Below are positions 35,264 to 45,573 of a stretch of DNA of 64,000 nucleotides, piece after piece. Where the stretch lies: the NCBI GenBank assembly GCA_016699445.1, contig CP064976.1:2666001-2730000 (forward strand), written 5' to 3'. Numbering within the stretch: the stretch's first letter is position 1; each line of letters starts with the position of its first letter. The stretch comes from Deltaproteobacteria bacterium. GTDB lineage: Bacteria > UBA10199 > JACPAL01 > GCA-016699445. Both the position numbers and the translations under genes were made by a program. The notes below the pieces were generated by a model. That model ran no database searches. It had not been told where the DNA came from and saw nothing but the letters and a program-made list of their open reading frames with translations.

Positions 35264-36730
35264 TTAATCCAAATGGTAGTTGGGAGCTTCTTTAGTAATC
35301 ATGACATCATGGACATGACTTTCTTTAAGACCCGCCGAGGTGATTTGTGCAAAACGTCTCTTTGTTTGTAGTTCTTTAATATTCGCAGCACCCACGTAAC
35401 CCATTCCCGATCGAAGACCACCAACCAGCTGGTGAAGTTGTGAAGCCAAAGGGCCACGATGAGGGACCATCCCCTCAATACCTTCCGGGACGAGCTTGGA
35501 GGTTTCTGTAATATCTTGTTGAAAATACCGATCGCGACTCTTGCCACCCTTCATAGCCCCCAAAGATCCCATACCACGGTAAATCTTATACGAACGACCT
35601 TGATAAAGGACAGTCTCACCAGGAGCTTCGTCGGTTCCCGCAAATAAACTTCCCATCATGACAGCACCGGCACCTGCGGCAATAGCTTTGGTAATATCTC
35701 CTGAAAATTTAATTCCACCATCAGCAATGACCGTGGCTCCCATCTTTTTGGCGGCTGCAGCACAACTCAGCACAGCTGATAGTTGAGGAACACCCACACC
35801 CGATACCATACGTGTCGTACAAATAGATCCAGGGCCCACACCAACCTTCACAATATCCGCTCCAGCTTTTAAAAGAGCCTCAGTAGCTTCTGCTGTAGCA
35901 ACATTCCCCGCCATCAATGTTGTTTTTGGAAATTTTTTTCGAAAAATGCGAACAGTCTCAATCACGCTGGACGAATGCCCATGAGCTGTATCCACAACAA
36001 TCAAATCCACACCCTGCTTGACCAAAAGTGCAGCACGATCAATGGATGCCTCACCAACACCAATGGCAGCGCCAACGCGTAAACGTCCCAATTCATCTTT
36101 ACTCGAATTGGGATACTTCATCGCTTGCTCAATATCTTTAATCGTAATCAAACCTTCCAAACGTCCTTTGTCATCCACAACAGGAAGTTTTTCGATTTTA
36201 TTTTCCTGCAAAACCTGTTTGGCTTTTTCCAAAGTCACGCCAACTTTAGCCGTAATCACCTGCTTGGTCATGATCGATGAAATTTTTTGATCTAAATTTT
36301 TTTGAAATCTCAAATCACGATGAGTCAAAATACCTACAAGTTTATCCCCTTTAATAATGGGGAAACCCGAAATATTATGACGATTCATCACCTGAATCGC
36401 TTCACCGATTTTTTGATCTGGATTCATGGTAATGGGGTCCAAAATCATCCCCGATTCCGCCCGCTTCACCTTTTCCACTTCCAGGGCCTGTTCTTCAGCA
36501 GTCAGATTGCGATGAATAATCCCCATTCCTCCCATATGAGCCATACTAATTGCCGTCTTGGACTCTGTAACAGAGTCCATAGCTGCCGAGATCAGAGGAA
36601 TCGACAAATGAAGCTTAGGTGTGAGTTGGACAGAAGTATCAACATCTTTAGGTAAAACAGAACTTTCTCCTGGCAGGAGAAGAACGTCATCAAATGTTAA
36701 TGCAAGAGGGATATCAATGTGGGTAACCAT
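35264..36730 (-). CDS. guaB: IMP dehydrogenase
   Basis: Oxidises IMP to XMP. The 488-aa protein begins MVTHIDIPLALTFDDVLLLP. Two CBS domains occupy about residues 95-205. The catalytic Cys is in GPGSICTTRMVSGVGVPQ; MAGNVATAEA, ADGGIKFSGDI and YRGMGSLGAMKGG follow. With guaA it forms the guanine branch operon. A perfect TTGACA lies at 36761-36766 (minus strand) with a weak TAACGG 18 bp on, only 6 nt before the ATG. Confidence 0.97.
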   Translation of the reverse strand: MVTHIDIPLALTFDDVLLLPGESSVLPKDVDTSVQLTPKLHLSIPLISAAMDSVTESKTAISMAHMGGMGIIHRNLTAEEQALEVEKVKRAESGMILDPITMNPDQKIGEAIQVMNRHNISGFPIIKGDKLVGILTHRDLRFQKNLDQKISSIMTKQVITAKVGVTLEKAKQVLQENKIEKLPVVDDKGRLEGLITIKDIEQAMKYPNSSKDELGRLRVGAAIGVGEASIDRAALLVKQGVDLIVVDTAHGHSSSVIETVRIFRKKFPKTTLMAGNVATAEATEALLKAGADIVKVGVGPGSICTTRMVSGVGVPQLSAVLSCAAAAKKMGATVIADGGIKFSGDITKAIAAGAGAVMMGSLFAGTDEAPGETVLYQGRSYKIYRGMGSLGAMKGGKSRDRYFQQDITETSKLVPEGIEGMVPHRGPLASQLHQLVGGLRSGMGYVGAANIKELQTKRRFAQITSAGLKESHVHDVMITKEAPNYHLD

Positions 36731-36788
36731 GGCGGGCCGTTAGCAGAGCCTAAAAGAAGTTGTCAATTTTAAGCTTCATTATTTATGT

Positions 36789-38525
36789 TTAAGGTAATGT
36801 TTTCAGAAGGTTTTGAGCAGCTTCAAAATTTGGGGCATTAGAAATGGCCTGTTGCAGCATGGTTTTAGCCTCCCAAGCTCGTCCTTGTGAGAGTCGGAAC
36901 CTGGCCACTTCAAACAAAACCATAGGAACCTGTGGAAAATGTTCAGCAAGAGAATCCATCGCTTTTTCCGCATATTCTCTATTCCCAAAATCTCGTTCTG
37001 CCATTGCAAAGGTATATAGTGACTCAAAAGCAAATGGCGCTGTCACAAAAGCTCGACGAGACCAAAAGAGAACGTCGTCCCCCACTCGACCTTTGCTTTG
37101 TTGAACAGCATAGAGGCTATAATCATAAGCTGCTTGAAAAAGAGTAGTGGCAAAAACAATTATATACAAAAATAGAGGATTCATTTTGATTTTGATTGAG
37201 CTTGAGATGGTGTTTCTCAGGAAATTTATCACTATTCCAAGATAGAAAGCCATCATGAGTCGCGTCAGGGGAAATGTGTAATTTGTATCAAATTGGCACG
37301 TTACCCACAAAATCATAACACCAGACATGGCACAGATCATCCATGTCTTGTTTTCAAAATCTGCAGAGATTGATTTTAGATACTTCCAACAATAAAAAAA
37401 TAAGGATCCCCAAAATCCTAAAAAAAATGTCAGGCCCATGAGCCCATTTTCTGCACCTTGATTCACTATTTCATTGTGGGGATGCATGTACCAACTGGAG
37501 ACTAAATTAGTCAGACCTGGAAAACTGTTCTTTTTGTCATATTCTGGATAAATGAATCTGAAGGAAGATGTCCCCCAGCCTAACAAAGGACGATCACGTA
37601 TCATATAAATAGTCGAAATGTATCCTGACCAACGGGAGGAAGAAAGTTTGTTCATATTTTCTTCATTGAAACCATCTTGAATTTTTTTCATTAGTGAAAT
37701 TCTTTCAGAAGTGGAATCCCCACGCAGATTATGGGGTTGAAGCCAACGTATTATTATCAGAAGTGATAGGGTGCCCAGGATAACGACTACAAACTTTTTC
37801 CACGAAAGAAGCTTTAATCTCTTTAGAAGACATAAACTCACAATAAAAGCGGACCCAAGCCCCACAATGGCTGAGCGTGTTCCTGAAATCCAAAGTCCCC
37901 AAAAAATAAACACTGCCATGCCCCACCAAAATATTTTTTGGGATTTCTTTTTGGAAACACCCAATAAAATACTCAGAGGAATATGAGCTGCCATGAAAGC
38001 GCCAAAGTAACTGATATGCCCAATCGGTGGAAAATTAGCGTTAAAAAAAGGTTTAAGAAATAAATCCCAAGTTTGAATTCCACGCAGCTGAAAAACATTA
38101 ATGAGTGCAGCTAGAGCTGCTGATAGTGTAGAAAACCTAGCAATCAACAACCATTCCTTCTTCTCTAAAAAAGATAAACTCCAAGCCAAACCTATCCATA
38201 AAAAAATACGAGAGACTTCAATCATTCCTTCATAAGTGGCTAAACCTCTTAAGGAAGATAAAAAACAGGTTATAAAATAAAAAATCAGACAAAAAGAAAT
38301 AGGATTAATTAAAAAAGAAAGACTCCTCTTTTTTTGATACAATTGAATAAAAAAAATAACCCCAGCTCCAGAATACAAAATCAAATTTTTCCAATCATCC
38401 GGCACCTGTGGCCAAGAGAAGGAATAAGTCCAGATAAGAAGGAGCCACCATACAAGAATAGAAAAAAAATAAGAAGGTTGATGGATACTTACACCACCAA
38501 CCTTCTCAAATTTAAAATCACTCAT
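36789..38525 (-). CDS. O-antigen ligase/polymerase-like integral membrane protein (Wzy_C family)
   Basis: 578 aa with about ten to twelve hydrophobic segments. The conserved loop has PLLGWGTSSFRFIYP and WYMHPHNEIVNQGAENGLMG, as in WaaL and Wzy-like proteins that transfer or polymerise surface glycans. The C-terminus (from about residue 480) is a soluble helical region with TPR-like pairs (GNREYAEKAMDSLAEHFPQ, GRAWEAKTMLQQAISNAP). There is no neighbouring glycosyltransferase, so the substrate is unknown; a protein O-glycosylation role is also possible. Confidence 0.8.
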   Translation of the reverse strand: MSDFKFEKVGGVSIHQPSYFFSILVWWLLLIWTYSFSWPQVPDDWKNLILYSGAGVIFFIQLYQKKRSLSFLINPISFCLIFYFITCFLSSLRGLATYEGMIEVSRIFLWIGLAWSLSFLEKKEWLLIARFSTLSAALAALINVFQLRGIQTWDLFLKPFFNANFPPIGHISYFGAFMAAHIPLSILLGVSKKKSQKIFWWGMAVFIFWGLWISGTRSAIVGLGSAFIVSLCLLKRLKLLSWKKFVVVILGTLSLLIIIRWLQPHNLRGDSTSERISLMKKIQDGFNEENMNKLSSSRWSGYISTIYMIRDRPLLGWGTSSFRFIYPEYDKKNSFPGLTNLVSSWYMHPHNEIVNQGAENGLMGLTFFLGFWGSLFFYCWKYLKSISADFENKTWMICAMSGVMILWVTCQFDTNYTFPLTRLMMAFYLGIVINFLRNTISSSIKIKMNPLFLYIIVFATTLFQAAYDYSLYAVQQSKGRVGDDVLFWSRRAFVTAPFAFESLYTFAMAERDFGNREYAEKAMDSLAEHFPQVPMVLFEVARFRLSQGRAWEAKTMLQQAISNAPNFEAAQNLLKTLP

Positions 38526-39818
38526 TATTTTTTAAGAAAAAAAGTCGATATTAAGCTATCGATTAAACTACTTCCAATACTTGGTTTACTCTCAGACATC
38601 GAATAACTGCCTCCAGGCATTGTGTATGAAGATCCAGTCGAACCACCACTTCCCCACATCGAATAGCTCCCTCCAGGCATTGTATATGAAGATCCGGTGG
38701 AACCACCACTTCCCCACATCGAATAGCTCCTCCAGGCATTGTGTGAAGATCCAGCCGAACCACCACTTCCCCACATCGAATAACGCCTCCAGGCATTGTA
38801 TGAAGATCCAGTCGAACCACCACTTCCCCACATCGAATAACTGCCTCCAGGCATCGAGTATGAAGATCCAGTCGAACCACCACTTCCCCACATCGAATAA
38901 CTGCCTCCAGGCATCGAGTATGAAGATCTTTCTTGAGCACATGCACGCTCATCATGGACGTAACAGGAACCCCTATGGTTTGGAAAATGGAACTCCATAA
39001 CTTAATTTCGTATATCGACAACCTCTGATTAAGCTTGTACACTCAATCATATTATCTGCCTCATTAGTTTCAACTAGGCGATTATCAGGATCCATAGTAA
39101 TTTTAAGTGTTTGTATGGATTCATATTCAGCATAACCATTAAGAGGATACAAAAGAGAAGATGTATAAAAGTTTGTGCTTATATTTCTTTCCATATCACC
39201 CGACTGTCGCTGAACAATCATACAACCTCTTTTACCATGATCATACGTATTGGGATTTTTTACTTCATACTGAACTCCAAACGGCTCTCCCCAAAAATCT
39301 GTGGTATCTACAGTCAAGGTAGGAAGTCCTGCGACTAGAGAATAGGGGGAAAAACCATGTTCAGTGTGTAGAATTTCGGAGCCTAAAAAGGCTAATCTCA
39401 TATAATAGTCAGGGGAACTATATCCTCCTGGCCAAGCATTCACAGCTCTAACCGAAGCCCCAGGATTTTGTGGAAGAGTCCAGCACGACTCAATAGGTCT
39501 CTCTCCTCCCGAAGATCCTGCACTCCCACTATCATTAATTTCCGGCACTTTTGGTTCATCCCAAGGAGTCAATCGAGGATCTTCTTTCAGCATTTCCTCT
39601 TTAGCCACATCCCCTTCTTTTAAATCTTCTTTCAGATACTCATCTTTATTGAAGTCCTCTTTGACAGGCTCTTCTTTAATAAAATCATCTTTAAAAATAA
39701 CCGGGGGCTCTACAGGTGCTTTAAGATAGTCACCCGCAAAACCGATGGATGACCAAGCAAAACAAGAGAGTAAAACACTGTATGAGAATACTTTAGACTT
39801 CCGAGATTTAATTTTCAT
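38525..39818 (-). CDS. Secreted protein with CARDB-like domain and a 20-residue C-terminal tandem repeat (frameshifted)
   Basis: Signal peptide (KVFSYSVLLSCFAWSSIGFA), then an acidic Lys/Glu repeat region (DDFIKEEPVKEDFNKDEY), then a beta-rich domain ending LKITMDPDNRLVETNEADNM, the sort of strand pattern seen in CARDB cell-adhesion domains. The frame from the start stops at 38973. One fewer base in the four-A run at 38984-38987 (plus strand) continues as GVPFPNHRGSCYVHDERACA and into six copies of SSYSMPGGSYSMWGSGGSTG-like repeats, ending at the C-terminus LIDSLISTFFLKK. Behind a sigma-54-type promoter. Function unknown, probably surface or matrix. Confidence 0.7.
38585..38930. repeat. Tandem 60-bp coding repeats
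   Basis: About six units of roughly 60 bp (20 codons) of Ser/Gly/Met/Tyr-rich sequence. Two middle units are short by 3 bp through separate small deletions that cancel in frame and read NAWR where the others read TMPGGS or SMPGGS. Confidence 0.85.
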
Positions 39819-39887
39819 GACGACTCCTTAATAATATTTTTCCACTCATAGCCATACGGTCTAATTCATAAGAACTTGAGGAGATTT

Positions 39888-39903
39888 TGCAAAGGAAGTG
39901 CCA
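39888..39903 (-). promoter_or_regulatory. Sigma-54 promoter of the repeat-bearing secreted protein
   Basis: On the minus strand TGGCACTTCCTTTGCA: a perfect TGGCAC and TTTGCA pair at correct spacing. Start point about 39877, leaving a 59-nt leader with AAGGAG before the ATG at 39818. Confidence 0.75.
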
Positions 39904-40044
39904 TGTACTTTTTTTGAGAAATTTTGAATTATTTAAGAAGAAAAACAATATGTTACTTTAAAAAATATCATTACCCTTCCCACAGGAAGAAATCATATTT
40001 TTAAAAAAAATTATCTAAATAATAATATTATCAAAGTGAGAGAT

Positions 40045-41191
40045 CTATTTTATCTTAAATCTCAAAGAATACAGCCGGCCCCCATTGGAAAGATAATAGA
40101 TTTTATCTTCATCAAGAATGGGGGTTGGAAAAAATGCCTTTTTGGCGAAACGGTGAACAAGAAGTTTGCCTGTTTTGCTATCAATAAAATTCATCGTACC
40201 TGAAGACAATCCTACAGCCAGAATACCTTGATAATAAACAGAAGTAGTCAGAGCACCTTTACCGACTAAAAGTTTCCAGACAATTTCCCCTGTTTTGGGA
40301 TTCAGATAATAAAGAATACTATCCGTTCCTGAAACAAACAAATTCTTCTCGCCACCCTCTTCCACCATCAACATTTTGACAGCTGTCCCTATTTCTTTTG
40401 TCCAAAGAGCTTTACCATCTTTTCTAGAAAATGCAGTCAAATTACCCTCAAAACTTGAAACATACAAACGGTCGCCATCTAATAAAACAGGTCCATCCAC
40501 ATCATTAAAACCTTTTTGAGTCGCGAGATTTTTTTCCCAAAGCACTTTTCCATCGTTCTGCGAAAGAGCCCAAAAGGTACCATCGGCAAAACCAACATAC
40601 ACACGACTTTCATCTACAACAGGATCAGAAGTTCCTCGAATAGCCATGTCTCCAAATTCACTGACAGGACGTGGAAAGGTATATTCTTTTTTCCCAAACG
40701 ATGTGACCATCAATAGGATTAATACAAAATACTTTCCCTTCCATTGTGGAAACAAATACATATGCTGCCTTTGAAGAATTTGAAAATGTTGGAGCCGACC
40801 ATATCTCAGAACCAAGATTTATCTGCCAAAGCTCTTTTCCATCCTGAGCATTTAGAGCATGCAAAAAACCTTCATCATCACCATAGAAAACAACTACCAA
40901 ATCTCCCGAGCGAATAGCTAATGCTGTGCTATTGATAGGAGCTCCGTTTTTTATACGCCAAACCTTATCCCCATCTTTATTAAAACGGTAAAATAAACCT
41001 GTATCAGTACCTATATATAACCCATCTTCAAAAATGACGGGTGATGAGAATTCTCTTCTTTTGTATTTAAAAAATTTTCCTTTTTTTAAAATGCTGACCC
41101 AACGAGGTTTAAAAGGCATTTTCTCAACAGAATAAGCCTGAAAATAAAGAAGACAGAACCCAATTATAAAAATAGAAAGAAATCTTTTCAC
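40045..41191 (-). CDS. BamB-like PQQ beta-propeller protein (frameshifted)
   Basis: Repeated blades with the pattern D-G-K-x-L-W-x-x-N/K (GKVLWEKNLATQ, KALWTKEIGTA, KTGEIVWKLLVGKG). Signal peptide-like N-terminus FLSIFIIGFCLLYFQAYS with no clear lipobox. The frame breaks at the six-T run at 40687-40692; one fewer base gives VWEKEYTFPRPVSEFGD and joins the halves into about 380 aa. It overlaps the YfgM-like gene, as in the enterobacterial yfgM-bamB-der row, supporting a role in outer-membrane protein assembly. Confidence 0.82.
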
Positions 41192-41874
41192 TTTTTTGCT
41201 TTCTGAGTTTCTTCTATTTTTACTTCTGCAGGCGGGGTAACAACAGCAACTTTTAATCTAGCTTTAGCCTCTTCCTTGATTTCATTAGAGACTGATCCTT
41301 CCGAAAGCTGCTTGTAAATTTCCTGAGATTTTGACTCATCACCTTTTACTTCCCAGACATGAGCTTCGAGAAGCTTTGAGTAATCTTGATGGATATTCTG
41401 AGGATCTAAAGAAAGTTTTTTAAGAATATCTAAAGCTAAATCATTCTGACCTTTTTTAAGGTAAGCTAATGCCAGATTTTGTGAAGCCCCTACTTTAATG
41501 AGAGGTGGGATCGATTTTTTTTCAGTCAAAAATTGATAATGTGAAATAGCTTCATCAAATTTTTCATTTTTAAGAGACTCTTCACCAAGCTTGATATGAG
41601 CCAAAATCGCTGCATCTGACTTCGGGTATTGTTGAATCACAGCCTGTGTATTTCCTTTTTGGAGAAGATCCGAGGCTTTTGATTGATATTGTATCTGGTA
41701 ATAAGCCATTCCGGAATAAATCAATCCCAAAACGACAATTACAACCACAGATGAGATGATTTTACTTTTATGTTTTGAACCTTCCTCCACAAGTGAATCC
41801 AGAGGTCTGTATAAAGGAAGCTTATTTTGAAGGGCGTCTTTTTGATGATGAGAAAGATTTTTATATGTGGACAT
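41188..41874 (-). CDS. YfgM-like TPR membrane protein
   Basis: N-terminal cytoplasmic 35 residues, one membrane segment (IISSVVVIVVLGLIYSGMAYY), and periplasmic tetratricopeptide-like helices (AHIKLGEESLKNEKFDEAIS, ASQNLALAYLKKGQNDLALD). This is the YfgM architecture, a periplasmic chaperone partner of SecYEG and BamB. It overlaps the BamB-like gene. Confidence 0.82.
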   Translation of the reverse strand: MSTYKNLSHHQKDALQNKLPLYRPLDSLVEEGSKHKSKIISSVVVIVVLGLIYSGMAYYQIQYQSKASDLLQKGNTQAVIQQYPKSDAAILAHIKLGEESLKNEKFDEAISHYQFLTEKKSIPPLIKVGASQNLALAYLKKGQNDLALDILKKLSLDPQNIHQDYSKLLEAHVWEVKGDESKSQEIYKQLSEGSVSNEIKEEAKARLKVAVVTPPAEVKIEETQKAKK

Positions 41875-41879
41875 GAGCG

Positions 41880-41908
41880 CTATTAGTCAGAATTTTTCTT
41901 CTTGTCAA
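41880..41908 (-). promoter_or_regulatory. Sigma-70-type promoter of the YfgM/BamB pair
   Basis: Perfect TTGACA at 41903-41908 (minus strand), a 17-bp spacer, and TAATAG at 41880-41885. The ATG at 41874 follows 5 nt later, so the transcript should be leaderless. Confidence 0.6.
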
Positions 41909-41945
41909 TTGACGACCCGCATCATTTTCTATATTTTTAAAAAAC

Positions 41946-42704
41946 GTGCCTATAAAAAATATAAAAAATTATCTAAAGCTTGTTCAAAAAGATTTTGGTG
42001 CCACCTACACCTATCTCAGACTGGCTCTTGAAGGAAACAAAGTCGAACGCGTCACCGACTTCAAACAATGTAAGCATCCCGTACTGCTTATTTATGGATT
42101 TGGAGCCACACGGCGTATTTTTGGAATTTTGGAAAAACGACTTCGTCGGGACGGGTTTTGTGTTTTCAGTATCAACCTAGGCGGACTTTTCGAAACATTT
42201 AATACACGTTGCATAGAAGAATTAGCTCTGCATGTTCATGAAAAAGTAGAAAAGTTGTGTGACCGACACAATCTGGGAAAAATTAGCGTCATTGGCCATT
42301 CCAAAGGTGGCTTGATTGGTCGTTACTACATCAAACGATTGGGGGGCTCCAATCGTGTTAAAACATTGATTACCTTAGGCACACCCCACCATGGAAATCA
42401 CTGGGCCTTTTTAGGTGCCCTCTCGCCTTTGGGACTTTTTTCAAAAAGCGTTTGGCAAATGGTACCGATGTCAGGCTTTATTCGCAGTCTCAAAAAAGGC
42501 CCCTGGCCGCGCAGCGTAAGATTAGTGTCTATTTTTTCTCGTGATGACAAAATTTGTTTTTACAAAAGCTCCATGCTCGACATTCCTCCTAATTGTCACA
42601 ATATCAAAAACATCGAGCTCGAGGGTTTGAGCCATTCAGATTATATTATTCGAAAATCTGTTTACCATATGATTAAAAAAGAACTTCTGGCCGGAGAAAA
42701 GTAA
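41946..42704 (+). CDS. Triacylglycerol lipase-like alpha/beta hydrolase
   Basis: 252 aa. HPVLLIYGFGATRR (oxyanion region), VIGHSKGGLIGRYYIKRLGG with the nucleophilic Ser, and LITLGTPHHGNHWA are typical of LipA/EstA-type lipases. The catalytic Asp and His probably lie in SRDDKI and EGLSHSDYII. Start is GTG. No signal peptide, so a cytoplasmic or leaderless-secreted enzyme. Convergent with the methyltransferase gene. Confidence 0.85.
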   Translation: MPIKNIKNYLKLVQKDFGATYTYLRLALEGNKVERVTDFKQCKHPVLLIYGFGATRRIFGILEKRLRRDGFCVFSINLGGLFETFNTRCIEELALHVHEKVEKLCDRHNLGKISVIGHSKGGLIGRYYIKRLGGSNRVKTLITLGTPHHGNHWAFLGALSPLGLFSKSVWQMVPMSGFIRSLKKGPWPRSVRLVSIFSRDDKICFYKSSMLDIPPNCHNIKNIELEGLSHSDYIIRKSVYHMIKKELLAGEK

Positions 42705-42705
42705 C

Positions 42706-44008
42706 CTACTCTGGTTTTCTTGCCAAAAACGACGTAAACATACTTTGAAAATCAGACACTGAAAATATGTCGACAAAACCTGTCCAAGTCAGCTGAGCTC
42801 TAATAAAAGAATCTTCTCTAAAATAATTTTCCCAAGCAGGTTTTATAATTTTACCAAAAACACCCATTTGGGTTTTCAAAGCGTTTTGATCTATAGCCTT
42901 CATATTCCAACACTCTGGCGGAGTCAGATGCGAAACAATGAATGCTCCACCAGGTTCAAGAGTATCGAAACATTTTTGAAAAAAATCTCTTCGTTCATCA
43001 TTATCCAAATAAATTGTCAGACCATTACTATTCAGAATTGTAATTTTTTTGAAATATCAAGTGCCAATGCATTAGCACGCATAAATGAAATTTGCGGCAA
43101 AGCCCGATGGCAAGAAAGCTCTTCATAAAACTGATGAGCTGACGCCACAGATTCTGGATCTAAATCAATTCCCAGCAATCTGATTTTATTAATATCTAAT
43201 TTGCTATAGTCCAAAGTCAGCAATCACGCAGACGACCGCAAGGCAGTGACGCTAGTGTGACAATGTCTTTAGACTTTATATAATCTTTCAAAAGATCTTT
43301 TGTTAATTTTTGAAAAATTTTAAATCGTTCCTGAGTGGCTCTGACTGTTGGTGCTTCCAGAAAGAAAAAGCGATCAGCCCAAGGAGCCTTATCACCCTTT
43401 GCTTTCAGAGCCGCTAAAGCATCAGAATCAAAGAGTGCATCAGTCATACAACCACTCAAACCTTGGCATTCTAACAAGCCCCGTCCCCAATCTGTTTCTA
43501 CAATCTTAAGTGTCAGCTGATCTAATGCCTCAAATTCTTCAGATGAATTTTCTCTTAATCGAGATCGTGTTCTTTCCAATAATTCTTCACAAGAAAAACC
43601 AGAAAATTGATGAGACCTCATCCACTGCACTATTGATGAGTCATTTTCATGATTGGGATGAGAGTCAAGAGTTCGCCATAAACTTTCTAGAAATGTAAAA
43701 TAAGCTGTTAAGGGCGTCTGTGATTCAAAAAGTATCTGAGCACTCAAAACTTGCTGAGCTTCTGATAAACTTAAACCATTTCGAGCAGCAAAAATAGTTT
43801 GAGCCAAAGACATCAAATCAGCTGTTGTATAAGTAGAGGGTGTCCAAACTCCAAAACTGGTTGAAGGGCTTGTGGAAAAACGGGCTCTCCAATCACTCAA
43901 AGCAATGTCTTGAGTAAAAGGTTTCGAATCAACTGGACGTGAATACTTAAAAGCATGAGTCGCCATTGCTGTCACTCGCTGATCACTCCAAGGTCTGAAA
44001 ATTTGCAT
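42706..44008 (-). CDS. Class I SAM-dependent methyltransferase (two frameshifts)
   Basis: N-terminal 260 residues form an unrecognised helical domain. The methyltransferase follows, with VTLASLPCGRLRDLL (motif I), RLLGIDLDPESVASAHQFYE, FMRANALALDI, then EPGGAFIVSHLTPPE. The frame is broken at 43222-43223 (one base missing) and at the seven-T run 43044-43050 (one base missing), which restore LRDLLTLDYSKLDI and SKKITILNSNGLTIYLDNDE. Repaired length is about 430 aa. The SAM-binding order is clear, but the acceptor substrate is not. Confidence 0.75.
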
Positions 44009-44062
44009 AGTGACTGAAAAGTCGAAAGTAGTCAGAAAAGGTTGCTAAAAATGAAAGGGAAA

Positions 44063-45371
44063 TTATCTTTTTTTCCGAAATAAAATCTGCAGAGGGACAC
44101 CCTCAAATCCCAGCCTCTCACGAAAGCCGTTCATCAAATAACGTTTATAAGAAAAATGGACTCCGGAAGGCTCATTGACAAAAACAACAAATGTCGGGGT
44201 TTGATATCTGTTTGAGTGGAATAATAAAATTTTACAGGCTTCCTTTACACACAGGAGGGTTGTGGTTCTCTGTTAAATAAGTAAATGTATCATTTACTTT
44301 TGATGTCGAAATACGTTTGGTACTTGTGGCATAAACGTTGTTCACCATCGACCAAATTTCATGACAACCCTGCCCTGTTTTAGCTGAAATAAACGAAATC
44401 GGTGCATACGATAAAAATTTTAATTGATCTGCCGCATCCTCTAAAAACTTTTTCTTTAATTTTTTATCTGTTATCAAATCCCATTTATTCCAAAGAATAA
44501 TCACTGTCTTGCGTGCAGTCTCCGCATAGCCCGCTACGTGAGCATCTTGTTTGTGAATACCTTCTGAAGCATCGAGTAGCAAAAGACAGACGTCCGAACG
44601 TTCAATCGCTTTAATCGAACTTAAAACTGAAAATCGTTCTACTTTTGATGCGGAGAGAGCTCCACGACGAATACCAGCCGTATCCAAAAGAAGATAAGAT
44701 TTGTCGTTAACGGAAATCTCCGTGTCCACAACATCGCGCGTGGTTCCAGGAGCATTATGAACAATAGAGCGTGCTTGACCTACAAGATGATTTAAAAGGG
44801 ATGATTTTCCAACATTTGGACGACCAATCAAAGCAATTTTAATAAGACGATCATTTTCATCTTTTACTTCTTCTGTGGGACGCTCAAAATCTTTGACTAC
44901 TTTATCGAGCAAGTCGTTTACTTTGTAACCATGTTCTGAAGAGATAGACTCTAAAGGAACACCCAATTCATAAAACTCATGCAACTTATCTTCATGGTCA
45001 GGACCATCGATTTTATTGATGACGTATAAAACATTTTTTCCAGATTGTTTTAGTTTGCGAGCGATGTCTCGCTCTTCATGCATCAAACCTTCGCGACCAT
45101 TCATCACAAAAATAACTATTTGAGCTTCTTGAAGAGCAAGATTGGCTTGTTCGTTAATTTTATCTTCGATGCCTTCTTTAAGATCCAGATTGAGACCACC
45201 GGTATCTACACAGAGAAAATATTTTCCTTCCCAATCCGCACGACCATAGTGGCGATCACGCGTCACTCCCGGTGTATCAAGGGTTACCGCCTCACGACGA
45301 CCGATGATTCGATTAAAGAGTGTGGACTTTCCGACATTGGGTCGGCCTACGATAGCGACGATGGGGAGCAT
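44063..45371 (-). CDS. der: GTPase Der (two frameshifts near the C-terminus)
   Basis: Ribosome-assembly GTPase with two G domains (GRPNVGKSTLFNRI near the start, GRPNVGKSSLLNHL about residue 200) and NKIDGPDH and NKWDLI. The C-terminal KH-like domain is disturbed. One base is missing at 44236-44239 and one at the four-G run 44196-44199; restoring them gives KFYYSTQTDIKPPTFVVFVN and a normal end FEGVPLQILFRKKR at 44063. ATG 45371 (MLPIVAIVGRPNVG) is the conserved start. The longer frame to 45446 runs into the tRNA and is not used. Confidence 0.94.
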
Positions 45372-45416
45372 AGTTTTTACCGAAAAACGAATAACATGAA
45401 CAAAAAACGAAAAATG

Positions 45417-45489
45417 TGGCAGAGGAGGGATTTGAACCCCCGACACAGCGGGTATGAACCGCTTGCTCTACCAACTGAGCTACTCTGCC
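45417..45489 (-). tRNA. tRNA-Met (CAT anticodon)
   Basis: Perfect cloverleaf of 73 nt: acceptor GGCAGAG/CTCTGCC, D arm GCTC/GAGC, anticodon stem AGCGG/CCGCT around TTCATAC, T arm with TTCAAAT. Discriminator A; CCA is not encoded. The GCGG-TTCATAC-CCGC anticodon stem favours elongator Met, though tRNA-Ile (CAT) cannot be excluded. A T-rich tail follows. Confidence 0.93.
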
Positions 45490-45536
45490 GTGACCACTTA
45501 ATTAAGGTGGCGTCCTATACACACAGGATTTTAAGG

Positions 45537-45564
45537 CTGACAACGAAAAAGAATTCTTTATAAT
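45537..45564 (+). promoter_or_regulatory. Sigma-70-type promoter of unknown-family gene 1
   Basis: CTGACA at 45537-45542, a 16-bp spacer and a perfect TATAAT at 45559-45564. The ATG at 45574 is 9 nt downstream, implying a leader of about 2 nt. Confidence 0.6.
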
Positions 45565-45573
45565 CGGCGGCCT

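Noticed and set aside
37280..37310. TGGCACG inside the O-antigen ligase gene as a sigma-54 site
   Set aside because: No TTGC at the required distance, and it lies within coding sequence.
38585..38930. Regular 60-bp repeats that look at first like a CRISPR array
   Set aside because: There are no unique spacers; the whole unit repeats and is read in frame as Ser/Gly/Met/Tyr-rich protein.
38563..39042. Open frames of 116-159 codons in the other frames of the tandem repeat
   Set aside because: They are open only because the repeat lacks stops in all frames. Their Trp/Arg/Cys-rich products are implausible, and the SSYSMPGG frame joins the secreted protein.
45372..45446. N-terminal extension of Der into the tRNA gene
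   Set aside because: The 25 extra codons lie within tRNA-Met sequence and upstream of the conserved MLPIVAIVGRPNVG start.
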